Source of the DNA: Tipula vernalis
Lineage: Eukaryota; Arthropoda; Insecta; Diptera; Tipulidae
DNA: 64,000 nt
Direction: 5' to 3'
Assembly (NCBI GenBank): GCA_958295665.1
Contig: OY282559.1
Span: 267,072,057-267,136,056 of the forward strand
Positions 34,451 to 45,900 of this stretch are shown here, piece by piece (positions within the stretch are counted from its first letter, which is position 1; each line of letters begins with the position of its first letter). Under the pieces are notes generated by a model. It was not told where the DNA came from and did no database searches. It saw only the letters and a program-made list of their open reading frames with translations. Position numbers and translations under genes: made by a program.

Positions 34451-35288
34451 CTTACTTGTATACAAAAGTGTATTTCCGTAAGCTTTACCAAGATATACCA
34501 CTGGTTGACATTCTAACTGAATTATTTGCCCCACCGGAATCGACATAGCCTTGTATTGTAAAAGTATTGAATTTTGAAGATGATAAACAAGTCTAAGGAA
34601 AGCGGTGCTCTTCAAGAATCTTACTCTGTTCAAGGGTGGTCAATGACCAGGACCAAAGAGATCTTCTAAAGTAACCAAGAGCATATTCGCTTTCTGGTCT
34701 TGAAGCTAGCTAGCATCAGTCGATTTTATTTTCATCAGTAACTGGTTTCAACTTTAATCCGCTCTCAGGTCGAATTCCAATCGGTCATGTCAAATCCCTA
34801 AAGTATTTTCTAAATCAGGCGGTTGAAAGGTATTCGATTTTGCTTTTAAAAATGCAGTCTTCACTTCCAGATGACAAAATTTGAAATTAAACTATTTTCA
34901 TACAGCAAGCAGCATTCATATAGTTAGTAATCAAGTAATTGTAGCATAAGTGTCAGCTACAATCAAGCCACGATTTTTTGCGTAAAATTTTTAACAACTA
35001 ATCGAGCTTTCCTTTGTTGTACTGTTTTCTTGTACAGTACTGTGGTACTCTAACTAATGAATATTTCCAACAATGTCAGAATAACCTCCAGGAACGTGAT
35101 TTCCAAAATTCATATTAAAGCATGTGAATCTGTAGATCCAGCATAAACTTCGTAATAAGAACGAATCGTTTTATATGGTTTTGTTAATTGTGATTCATTT
35201 TCATCATATTCAGGGTTTCCGATTCAGTAACTGAAGTTTTGTCATTTACTTCATTTGTCACTCGAATATCATCATCAGAAAATAAAGC

Positions 35289-35375
35289 ATTGACCAGCGA
35301 GTCTTTAAGAAATTTAAGTAAGAATGCGACCATAGGAACATGCATGTTATTGACCAGCGAAACTTTAAGAACTTT
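35289..35375. repeat. Two direct repeats, 59-bp period
   Basis: The word attgaccagcga followed by actttaagaa or its variant occurs at about 35290 and 35348. The short plus-strand frame over them shows the same duplication (LTSESLRNL and LTSETLRTF). Confidence 0.5.
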
Positions 35376-35937
35376 TCGTTCAGTTTCGTTAAATTTGAAA
35401 TGTCATTTAACATTATTTAACAAGAGCGAAAATTACCGCCCAATCTGAAGGAAGAAACGTCAAACAGTGAAACATTGTCTATTTATGTTTTATTAATTAA
35501 AATAAAAATATGTTCATAATATATTATGTAGCGTAATGTGACAAAAAATTATTGTTTTAAAATACAATTACAAATATTCCTTGTCTTTTGTTATCAAATC
35601 ATGTTACAGATTCGCTGGGCGATCTGTCAAAATTTCCTTAACAATACATTTTCGTTAAATTCTGTAAGGTTTTATTACGGATGCTTAAAGACTCGCTGGT
35701 CCAATGCCTAACACATATACTTTTGTCAAATAAGAAGTACCAGTTTTCACCATCTCCCATAAGTATATACTTTTTACTTTTACCATCAAACTTGGATCTC
35801 ACTTCTTTGTTTTGTTACATAGGCATTTGTTTAATACATTTATATAAGAACATCATACAACGAATTTAGACCATCATATTTCAATAATATTTGTATATGT
35901 TACATACGTATAACGTTTCTTCGTTAGAAGGATCAAT

Positions 35938-36079
35938 TTAAAGGGATCGCAGAATGACGGCTGCTCTACCCTTCACTGCGCCTCCACCGATAACAATGCC
36001 GTTTGCGTAGGAGTTAATGGCCTCATTCAGACTAAAACTCTTCAGAACTAAATTTAGATATTCGGAATGTCCAATTGGA
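35938..36079 (-). CDS. Possible terminal coding exon of an unidentified gene
   Basis: The minus strand encodes 46 codons and a TAA stop in sequence clearly richer in G and C than its surroundings. The protein, beginning PIGHSEYLNL and ending in IVIGGGAVKGRAAV then a short tail, looks like a folded-protein C-terminus rather than translated repeat DNA. I do not recognise the family. The upstream boundary is taken at an AG (36080-36081) that keeps the frame with the next possible exon. No transposon motif is nearby. It could also be a retained fragment of a gene or processed copy. The polyadenylation signal is not obvious. Confidence 0.4.
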
Positions 36080-36122
36080 CTACAGGCTAAACTAAATTAA
36101 GGTAAACTATACTTTTAACTAC

Positions 36123-36215
36123 CAGATCCCTATAGAAAAGTCTCCTCCAATTTTATTGAACTTCTCCATCAGTTTTATTATTGCAGCGATTCTACACGAA
36201 AACGGTAATACAAAA
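36123..36215 (-). CDS. Possible penultimate coding exon of the same gene
   Basis: A 93-base open segment encodes FVLPFSCRIAAIIKLMEKFN followed by KIGGDFSIGI. It begins after a TTTCAG acceptor (minus strand) and ends at TG followed by GTAGTT. Joining it to 36079 keeps the reading frame, making a 43-base intron, which is unusually short for most insects. That is the main weakness of this model. No further upstream exon was identified. Confidence 0.3.
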
Positions 36216-37289
36216 CTGAAATTTGGTTCTGACCCAATTTGATTTTGACAAAAAATTGTGAAAATATTCTTCAAATTATTTTCTTGTTAATGAAAAAGGG
36301 AAGTGCCGTTAACGTTGGACAATAACATTTTGACTTTTTTTCATAATTTTTTCTTTAAGTGTGTGAGTGTGCAGAGGTTTTATTAGCCAGTTTTACCTCC
36401 TTTTTCAGCTTAGATTACTGCTGCAACCGTTATCCCAATTTCTCGTTTCTTTTTTTGACAAATTTTGAATACAGAACATTTATCTTGCATAAAATAATTA
36501 CTTTAACTGGGCAAGTCCGAAATCAATGAAGGGCTGAAGAGGAATTAAACTAATTTTATGGAATTTAAGAATTTTAAGAGAATACTATAACGCACGAACG
36601 AGAATATTATTGCCTATATTACCAATTTAGCTATTTCTTAGGTTTTCCAAATTGCCCACTAGTTATTGGGGGATTAGTTGTAGGAACGCCGGAGAAAAAG
36701 CAACTTATTTTTTCACATAACTGTTTATTCATGATAATCGCGACAGAATATTTTTGCTAATTCTCGCTCAATTAATTTCTCCTTTTGATTTTTTTCTTAA
36801 GAAATCTATTTCGGTTTATTGGATGAGGTCAGTGGCGTAACTACAAATGTCGCCCCCCCCCCAGCATTTTTTTAAAAAGCTTTTAGTGAAAAACTGATAT
36901 CTTCCTATTGTCTAGTCTAGCATTAATTTAAAATATCTGATTTCGAGAGTAGATAACGAAACGTCTTGCAACTAAATATATCGATGAAGCAGCACAAATT
37001 TCGAATATAATGTGAAAAATATCAAGAATTTCGAAATAATCTCAAAAATGTCGAATTTTCAAAGAATCTTGAATATTCTTGACAGTTCTTCGCTAAAATG
37101 TTTTATGTATTTGCAAAAAATCAAGAACATTTTATTTTATAAACCTTCCATTATCAAAGCTTTTTTAACCAAACCATTTTACTCAGAAATATAATTTTAC
37201 AAAGGGTAACGGAATTTTTTCTAAAATTTAGAATATTTGCTCTAGAACATTTAACTCTAAAATTTGATATTATAAAGGAAGGTGATATT

Positions 37290-37580
37290 TTCGAAACATA
37301 TTAAAAATCATTTAATTAAATAAATAGAATTATGTCTATTAGTCGGTTTCGTTGAATTACTGTTCGTAAATACTAATATACTTCTCGTACTTAAAGCACA
37401 GCACATTCGCTAGTACTTAAAGCACAGCACATTCCATATATATAGAATGTAAATTGTGGTATAATCAGTCCAGTCGCCGCGGCCTGATGAGAATATTGAT
37501 TTTTTCATAATCATAAGCGCATCAGTTCGAAACTGGATTGAATTCTCTTACAATCTTCGAAACATATTAAAAATCATTTA
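37290..37580 (+). repeat. 266-bp unit plus 25-bp partial repeat, carrying a hammerhead
   Basis: The 25 bases beginning ttcgaaacatattaaaaatc at 37290-37314 recur exactly at 37556-37580, giving a 266-bp period. Within the unit are, in order, a roughly 60-bp segment (37326-37387) that also occurs twice at the end of the window, two copies of tacttaaagcacagcacat (37388 and 37414, 26-bp period), a short palindrome (cattccatatatatagaatg), and the candidate ribozyme. A monomer followed by part of a second one is what insertion of a circular or tandem precursor would leave. An alternative is a 25-bp target duplication around an inserted element. Confidence 0.7.
37465..37541 (+). ncRNA. Candidate type III hammerhead self-cleaving ribozyme
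   Basis: All invariant core positions are present in order. Stem III is formed by CAGTCCAG with U16.1 (37466-37474) pairing with A15.1 and CTGGATTG (37532-37540): nine consecutive pairs including one G-U, extendable by U37465-A37541. The cleavable triplet is GUC, so cleavage would fall after C37475. The core CTGATGA is at 37484-37490. Stem II pairs GAAT and TGAT (37491-37500, two bulged bases) with ATCAGTTC (37521-37528). GAAA follows at 37529-37532. Stem I is the unusual part: only gccgcggc (37476-37483), a self-complementary 8-mer with at most a 3-bp stem and a 2-base loop, so efficient cleavage may require two copies pairing through it. Confidence 0.7.
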
Positions 37581-38083
37581 CTATAAGCTCCCTTTTTCAA
37601 ATCAAATTTAACCTTTTCTAATCAAAACTTGATTTGTAAAAGGTTGAATTTGTTTGGCTAAAGGCTCAATTTGATTTGTAAAAGGTTGAATTTTGATAAA
37701 TGCAAAAGGAGTAAACTTGGAGCTACGCAAAACGTATATAATACAAATAAACCAACTCAGCAAACACAAAAATCGTTGTCGTTGATGTCGAAAGCTTTGA
37801 TTTCAAACGAGTTTAACTATTTTCTTCCAAATCTAAATAACGGTCAAAACCTAAAGACATTTTTATTTCTTTGGAGTCAAAACCGAGAATAAATGGTTGA
37901 GCCTATCTTAAGAAAATATTTAAAAGCAACAGGAACGATTTCTTTTCTTCGCATTTTTAAAAATTTTGTAGAAAATGTGCCGTTCTGCAAATTTGCACTT
38001 TAAGCTTAATCTGAGCTACCTATTCTTAAATTTGAACTAATAAAGCAAAACTCATGGACCCCTACAACCTTGGGCCCCAACTG

Positions 38084-40495
38084 TTAGTTTTCCAATACTT
38101 AAAATTTAATAAACTATGGTTTGGAATGTCCAAGAATAATTGATATAATTTAATTAAAATTATTAGTTTTAAAAAAATATTTTTTATCAATTTTAAAGAT
38201 AATAAAAGCCGCATTTCTTGACGTTTGATTTGATCCGTTTCACTGTTTAAGATTTTTGAAAAAATTTCAAAAATTGACAAAATAATCAAATTTGATGTGC
38301 AAGCAGTGGTCAATGAAGCGAGAAAAACTGGTAACATTTATTGAATGCTACACTTTGTTTTTTATAAGTTACTTGTATGATTTGAAAATTGGGATAATAC
38401 TGAACCTTACCAGCTTTTGATGGAAAGTTACTTCTTGTGATCCCTCAAAATCAAATAAGGGTTTGTAGGGGTAATTTTTGCAATTGTTTAAGACTAAATT
38501 AAAAGACGTTTTTTGTATTATTTGCAACATCCAGCTGAGGGAATTTTGACCATTGGGAATTTTTTGCAAAAAGAACTTTTGCTCATCTTTCTCTGGAATT
38601 AGTAAAGAAATTCCGTTGGAATCATAAGCGCTGTGGTATTTTTCTTTTTCGATTTATATTTTTCATTTACATTCCGCTATTTAAAATATATCATTTATAT
38701 TCCGCTATTTAAAGAATTCACATCAATATTAAAATAAAGATAACAAAAAACTAATGGAAATGACCTGGATTATGTTTAATAAAAATTTTATTTGTTGATT
38801 GTTATGTCTATTTTGATTTAGCTATATGAAACAATGTACGTAAAGGTTGTAATTCTGACTTTTGGCCACTAAACAAGGCCAAGTGATTTATTTAGCATGC
38901 CATTGCTCGCAAAGTTTCTCTCTGCGTTAAATATATGTAGTTTATTGTTTTCACTAAGCCAAACCGATTTGAGACTAAAACATTATTAATGTACCTCAAT
39001 AAAATAAAAGGAATATGAAAACCTATAAAATCTTTGGTTCACAGTTGCCAAGGCAAATCAATTTACTATATCTTATTATTCAAATTTCTTTATTGTGTGT
39101 TGGTAAACATCTAGTGCGACAAACCTGCTATTTATAAGCCAACCACAAATTTATGAGATTTACATAATATACATATTAGATCAGCATTAAATGAAAATCG
39201 CAAAAGAATATAGTTAACCAGAAATTTATGACCGGTTCTAGTCTGTGAAAATGTTTAATGGATAATTAAAAACCATATGTAAGTTAATACGTAAAACAAA
39301 TTATTTGCCTCACTAATCTTTGCGTGTAAACGCCCCTATAGTTAGGCAGCTCGATTAGGTAATTGTATTTATATCGCAAACTGTGATATAATAGCAAATT
39401 TGTAAATAGCCACGAGTATTTCTCTTCCAGAAATCTTTGAAGGTCGTATCGTTATACAAAGAAATCTAAAAGTAATTGATTAACAAAATGATCTTTTAAA
39501 AAAAAAATATTTTGTGTTTCTACTTGTATATTCAATGGTATACCATATAATGTCGGTGATCTTTAGAATTTAATGATATTTAGTAATTTTAACTAGAATA
39601 CAACAAATACTTTCAACTATTTATGCTGATTAATGTATAATTTGAACAAGTGCAAAATATATTTCTTAGGCGTAAATAAACGATTATATGCAGAGATTTG
39701 TTAATTAATTGGTTCTACATTTGAAAACCTTCATATTATCACTTTATATACAATGCAAGCGTGTTATAATTATCCAAATATGTTAATTATTCATATTAAC
39801 TCGTCCATGTATTACTTTTGTTTACCGATAGCAAAAATTAGCGTGATCGAACTGTTTGTTTAAATTTTTTCGTAAAGTTCACGGTGAAATATTTTGTAAG
39901 TAGTGATGGAAGTATCTTCAGTTGAATGGAAAATAGATGAAAATTTCTCACGTACTTTGAATAATGAATAATTTTAATAAACATTATGCTAATTATGGAT
40001 AAAAACGTTAGGGGATGATTATCAAAATACAGTGAAATTTACTTTTAACGCCCTTGGATATAACGACCTTTCGTTTTTAATGTCTGAAATTTGAACTGAT
40101 TTGTTATGTTACTCGTATAACTGAAATCCGAATATTACAATATTCGTTTATAACAAAGGATTCTCAATGTCATTATAAGTGAATTTTACTCTAGAAGCAA
40201 CTCTATAAACTCTGATATCAATATGCGGGAAGCTGTAGAGTGGAAAGAAGCAAAATCGAAAGAATTCAAAGAATCCGAAGAAATATCGAAATGTTTGGGT
40301 TGATCAAGTAGTAAAATCAAGTGCATTAACATGAAATGCATCATTGGTATAGTGTTGCAAAACGATCGATAGTCTGGCGCTATAAATAGTTTCGATATTT
40401 TGTGATTGATCACGATCGGGATAAAATTAAACACTATCGGTATATTATCAATCATTATGGAAAAAAATAAGAATTAAAGAAAATAGGCTTTAATT
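38084..40495. other. AT-rich stretch without recognised genes
   Basis: Minus-strand frames at 38062-38337 and 38369-38569 are open for 66-91 codons but show no domain I recognise. Nothing else stands out. Confidence 0.4.
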
Positions 40496-40499
40496 AATA

Positions 40500-42143
40500 G
40501 TTGTAATTTCTCGATAGTCAAAAAGAAAGTCAAAAGTGTCGAAAGTCTTTCGACATCAAAGGATAACGCTTTTAGTGTTTGCTGGATTTATTTATTTGTA
40601 ATATAAATTTTAAACTCCAAATTTACCACTTTTCTACTTCAATTAAAACCTTTGCAAATAAAAACTAAGTTTTGATCAGAAAATGTTGGATATAATTTGA
40701 AGAAGGATGAATCTAATTTGCAAAAGAAAGCTAATTGCTACTAAGCAGTTAGCGAAGAATCATCAAAATCAATTTCGATTATTAGAAGCGGATTTGCTTT
40801 AGAAAAGGAATCAATGGATATTTGAGCCAAACAAGTCAGCCTCTATAATGAATCAGCGTTCGGCTTATAGTATCTCATTTACCGGCTCTTTTTGATTACC
40901 GGTAAATGGTAAATACAAATTGAACTAACTGTAAACCGGATGGTATTTTTTATTTGTTCTCGTTGAGATTCTCCTGAGTTTGGAAATTCTCGTCGCTGGC
41001 CGATTTCTCTTACCCCCTTTTCTTGGAGTTCATCTTTTGATCACTTTTTAAAATTTCGGAAGATTTTTGGAGTTTAGCATGGAGATGGGATGCATAATAT
41101 TCGAGGCTTTATTGGTGAGTTAGTGTTTCGAAACAGTGAAGTAACTGAGAATCTTAAAGCCTATTCGAATAATATGATTATCCGATACTACTACGTTTGG
41201 TTGATCTTAGCCTTATTAGCATTATTAACATTAAGTTACTTCACAAATAACTCGGTAATTTCACTAATTTTCGGAATTGTTCGAAATGTTCTTGGGTTTA
41301 CTAACAGGCTTACTGAAATTAGTCATTAATATCCAAACTTTCCCGTATTATTGAAATTGTTCAAAATCAATCGAGATTCATATAATACAAAGATTATTCG
41401 AATTTTTGTGGGGTAATGGAGATTATTTCGTGGTTTATTCTAGATTTCTTACGTTTTTCAACAATTTTATTACTATTCTAGATTTGCGAATTTATTCCAA
41501 TTTTGTAAGGTAATGTTCTTCATACATATAAATTGTGATATGTAGTAGATTTCTCGAGATTATGCCAAAATTTCGATATTTCTTCGATTTCATAGGTTAT
41601 TCGAAATTATTGAAGAATGTTCAGGTTATTTACATTTCACATATGGCAGTGATTATCGCGCATAGGATTTCCTTCGGTTTTACATATTTATGGATAATTC
41701 GACGTTTGAGAACTTTCTAGAATATACAAATTACTTTGAAAATTCGACATTTTTCAGATTTTTTCGAAATTTTACATATTATTTGTTTCGTGTTAGGTTT
41801 GAGCATCACATTTCTTGTGTGTTTCTCTATTCAATAACGAATTTAAGCAACATTTTGTATAATTTTCATTACTGGTAAAAACTTCAGGTAAATGGAAAAT
41901 CGCAGAGTTCATCGATAAATGGTAAAGGGTTTTGCCGGTAAAGAAACTATCTTCCACTGCATTAGTTGAGATTTTTTTCGGGCACTGACAGTCTGTAGGG
42001 TCTAAATATGAATTTGCGCAATTTCTTAAATCCTCTCGAAATCAGATAATTTGTAAAAGAAGCATTTTTACGATTTCCCAAAAAAAAAGTTTGCGGGGTG
42101 GGGGGGGGGGGGGGTCTATCCGAAATTTGTAATTACGCCACTG
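40500..42143 (-). mobile_element. CAGTGGCGTAACTA repeat family, copy A2 (inverted)
   Basis: Read on the minus strand, this copy starts at 42143 with cagtggcgtaattacaaat, then a long C run (15 consecutive G on the plus strand at 42100-42114). It proceeds through the same series of tcgaat-rich words as A3. The plus-strand frame at 41090-41329 and the minus-strand frame at 54417-54782 in A3 are similar even as proteins (ALLTLSYFTNNSVISLIFGI against ALNYLTNNSIFTRIFVI), showing homology rather than coding. The part near 40510-40595 matches 37750-37800 (cagcaaacacaaaaa, gatgtcgaaag), so the far end is near 40500, but no terminal repeat is seen there. Confidence 0.7.
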
Positions 42144-42865
42144 GCTCTGCTATTCGTGGGTTTCCCTTTAGATCACAAAGAAAAATAATTCTTCCTTGTA
42201 TTGGCTAAATCAGACTGTGTGACTTTACTTACCATTACTTCGTATAAAATTTGTTTAATAAAAACTAAAGTGAAAATTGATGGCCCATTGAAATCCTTCC
42301 CAGAGAATCGCATTAGAACCAACTCATTTGCCTTACTAGTAAAACCTAGTTTATTTACTTCAGGAAAATTTTGATTTATTTTCCGGTACAACACAGCTGG
42401 CTATGCAGACAAACCATTTCAATTTGAAAGTCTTTTTTTTTTTTGCAAATTTGCTCTTTCGATAGCAGATCCTGTTTTACGGCTTATAATTCAACATGAT
42501 TTGATTGGATGGTGGTAACTAAAACTGAAAATGATTTGTAATCGCAGTCTTTTATAGTTTTTACTTTAATTTATACATGCGGCTTGTTCGGATCATAGAT
42601 CCTTAAGATGAACATGCCATTGGTAACATCGAATTAATGTTTAGTAAAAACAATAAGTTCAAAATTTCGTGTTTTCTTTACCGTTAGGGGGTTGAGTTGA
42701 TTTTTAACTCAACATCAAATTTTAAGCTTGGGTATCCAAGAAAGGCCGAATTTTAACACATTCTGAATTTTTACGTTTACGTTTACGCATTTCCTACGCA
42801 TGATATTATGAATTTGGCTCAAAATTTAGCAAATTTCATTTTACTACAAAAAGGAAAAAGAACTA

Positions 42866-43146
42866 TGGTTTGGCAATAAAACAGCCTGCTTTTGTTGAAT
42901 ATTTTTTACACTGAAACTTTATTCGCCAAATATTTCGGTCTTACGACCTTATTCAGTGGCATTCTGTTTTTTCGGATTTGTTTGACTCGAATTCAGTGAA
43001 GCACAACTTAGGTCTCAACTAAATAAATTATAGCTCTAAATTCAATTTTGTACAAGATTGAGTGTAAATATGATTGTGTAGCAGGACCGAATAAAGTTTT
43101 AATGTAAAAAACAAGCAACAAAAGCCAGCTGTTTTATTGCGAAACC
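42866..43146. mobile_element. Foldback element with about 54-bp arms
   Basis: Bases 42872-42925 (ggcaataaaacagcc, then cttttgttgaat, then cgaataaag inverted) are repeated inverted at 43088-43140 with a few differences, and weaker pairing extends several bases outward. The arms enclose 162 bp with no reading frame. This is a typical non-autonomous inverted-repeat element. Confidence 0.75.
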
Positions 43147-43700
43147 TATGAATAACAATCGTAAATTCTTATTCTTCTTCCTTATGTAAGGGGAGGAGAC
43201 ATGAGAATAGTTTCAAAATGTATTTTTATCAGATGGCCGGTAGTGATGGGTTTATTTTGTTAAAAACTCTATGAGAAAATAAACAAAATATAACAATAAA
43301 CACCGATTTAGCACATCACTAATGGCCGAAATTATTAATATTCCATAAATGTAAAATTTGCGGGAACGCCGATTCCCGGAAAACGTAAAGGTTTTAGCTG
43401 GTTACTTTCTGGTTCATATAAAAAATATTAATTTTATTTTGCTGCTTAAGTGATCCTGTGTATCAAAGTGGTGCTGCTGGGGAGAGCAAATAGAACGGAA
43501 TACAATTTCGAACGGATACAATCTCCTAGAATACATATGGAAAGTTAGACAAATCTGTGGAAAAATAGCTAGCCCATTTAGAATTCCAACAGCTATCAAG
43601 GCGTTTGGATGTGGTGACAATTATGTTAATAAGGGTAACCAAATTTAAACTTACAAGCACATTTAGCACAGTTTACGGATTCTGATTTTCTACTTGGGGA

Positions 43701-43768
43701 CAACATGGCTTCCAACTCCGTAAAGAATGGTGATTTAACAACATGGCTTCTAACTTTGTAAATAATCC
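43701..43768. repeat. Two-copy tandem repeat, 38-bp period
   Basis: caacatggcttccaactccg and caacatggcttctaactttg start at 43701 and 43739, and the following bases (gtaaagaat / gtaaataat) are also alike. Confidence 0.7.
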
Positions 43769-44800
43769 TTTACCAGAAGTTCCCCATGTGGCTTTCGAAA
43801 AAAAAACAAAGGCTGTTATTTGTCGCGCAGTTCTACAAAATATTGATAAGAATCACGGAGGAGACACATAGAAAGACCGACAGCTAGTAAACCATTTTCC
43901 GATAAATATTCAACATTCTTCGAATAATCCTAATAATTCCGGGGCATTCTGATTAAAATATATTTCGAAATAAAACTTAAATCTCCTTGTCTGTACAAGT
44001 ATGTGTATGCTTGTAAATTATAAAATATTTGAAGAAGAAGTAAAAAGAGTTTGTGTACTTTCCTCATTCACAATTTTTTTGGGGAATTAGGGAATTTTTA
44101 AGTGTTTGGTTATAAAAAAAGCATTCAGTCCAGTAAGTACTTACATTTTCATAACCTGCTTATAAGCACTGACTCGAAAAACTGATTTTAAAGAACTTAC
44201 TTCTTTACTCCATAAGTAACAGTTTTCCCTTATTTTGTGTGAATAATAAATAACTGTCTTTACACTTACAAGTACTTACCGGAAATAATTTAAGTAATAC
44301 CTAAAAGTTTTTACTTACCTCCTAGATAGTACTTTGATAATCAGGAATTAAGGCACTTCTGATAATATTTATAGTGTTCCATATTTAGGTCTTTTTGTTG
44401 GCCTCCGAGAATTCGTAGCTATCGGTCTCCTGCTTCGCTTTATCCATCGAAATCCTATCACGATTGCAAGTACCCTTCTCTATTTTATAAACATCGTTTA
44501 AATGCTTGTCCTGTTTGAACAACTGCGCAACAAATAACTGCCTTTGAAGCCTTTATTTCTGATGGTTAAACGAAATACCTTTTGTCTTCTTTATGGAGGT
44601 AACAATCATGTGGTTAAACCATTTCCACTGCCTTCAAAGTAGAGAAGCAGAACAACTACACTAATTTTGCTTATATGTTAGAGCTTGTATCCTTTTTGTT
44701 AAGTTAATTTCTCAATATTTCCAGATGCATACCATATTGTTAAATTGGAAACAATTGAAAAAGTGGGCCCAAATAATTTGCTTCGTATTGCATTTCTACG

Positions 44801-44880
44801 GCTTGTGTAAATACATTTGTGTTGGTTTTGGTTGCAACATTCGGGCTCGTGTAATATAAACATTTCTGTTGGTTTTGGCT
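44801..44880. repeat. Two-copy tandem repeat, about 44-bp period
   Basis: gcttgtgtaa followed by gtgttggttttgg is repeated as gctcgtgtaa followed by ctgttggttttgg. Confidence 0.55.
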
Positions 44881-45900
44881 TGTTAATTTGACATAAACTA
44901 CTCAGTTATATTTGTTTGTGTATAGTGTTCACCGATATAATTAATTTCCAACCCATAAAAGATAACATTTTTCAAATTAATTCTATAATAATACATTTAT
45001 GAGAGCTAATTTTTCGAAGAATTATTTTGACAAAAAATGTTGCTGTTATTTTTGTCATTGCTAATGCGTGGATGACCAATATAAAACTGTACTCTGTGTA
45101 TTTGTCAACAAAACTACAAATATTATTCATTTACCATTAAGCTTGATAACATTTTAATGCTGATTGTGTATATTTTTGTAAAAACAGTTAATACCCGTAA
45201 TCATATGGTATATAGTACATAGGCATATTCAACCAACACAAATGTTCGTAAATTTGTAATATTTGCTGCAGCTGATAGTATTTAAGAATAATAGCCAAGG
45301 TGTTCTGAAGATTCAATTTAAAATCGATTAACAGAAATAAAATTAACTAATTTTAAGCAAAGCAAACAAGAAAGCTAGTTGGTCTAATTAGTTTGTTTTA
45401 ACAATAATAACAGTTAACGGATCAAAGCAATTTGTAAGAGTGCAATGTAGGGACGGTTCAATTCAAGTAGGGTTGGTGTACCTCCAACTCCAAAAATATG
45501 GATGCCGCTTTTTACAGAGGAAAGGAAACATATTATAAACACAGTGTATACATACTCACATTTTCCCAAAAGTGTAAGTGTAAACCTTAATCGAGTTTTG
45601 TTACATTTTTGTTACTAATAAATGGTTTCTGTCTGTCATTTCGACCATGCAAATTTGTGCTCCGTAAAATTCTTCAAAGAGTCTCCGATTTAACTTTCAA
45701 TCTTAAAGCTTTTTCTACTTCAACAGTAAACTTCAGTGCACTCAACATTGTGAGTTTTAATTTTCACAAAATCCATCTCTGGAGCGAATATTTTCCTGGA
45801 ACTTGATTTGGATATATGCAAGTATTTGTTAGTAACAGCCGAATGGAACGGAAATTTTAATAACACATATAACAGCATCTAGCTAATATATCAAAAATTA

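Larger units (their letters stand above)
36830..38083 (+). mobile_element. CAGTGGCGTAACTA repeat family, copy A1 (right end truncated)
   Basis: It starts with cagtggcgtaactacaaat followed by a run of ten C (36853-36862). Its right part (37610-38083) aligns closely, near 88 percent by eye, with 62755-63215 of copy A4, including the subrepeat gatttgtaaaaggttgaat and the ending tgggcccca. The terminal inverted repeat seen in A3 and A4 is missing here: the sequence breaks off after gggccccaactg. The interior is made of short tcgaat/aatttcgaa words and has no coding capacity. A 266-bp hammerhead-bearing unit is inserted in it at 37290. Confidence 0.75.
42144..45900. other. Gene-free stretch with several repeats
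   Basis: No coding motif was recognised. It contains the palindrome at 42866-43146 and tandem repeats near 43701 and 44801, listed separately. Words built on aagtacttac recur between 44130 and 44330. Confidence 0.45.

Noticed and set aside
34690..34760. A second CTGATGA-like hammerhead core (minus strand)
   Set aside because: It lacks a GAAA at the right place and has no pairing for stems II or III.
40186..40455. 89-codon minus-strand frame with hydrophobic stretches
   Set aside because: Hydrophobicity is expected from T-rich DNA; no motif or gene context supports it.
36822..42151. Search for an 8-bp duplication around the A1-A2 pair
   Set aside because: Flanks gatgaggt and gctctgct do not match, so a single insertion of the pair is not supported.
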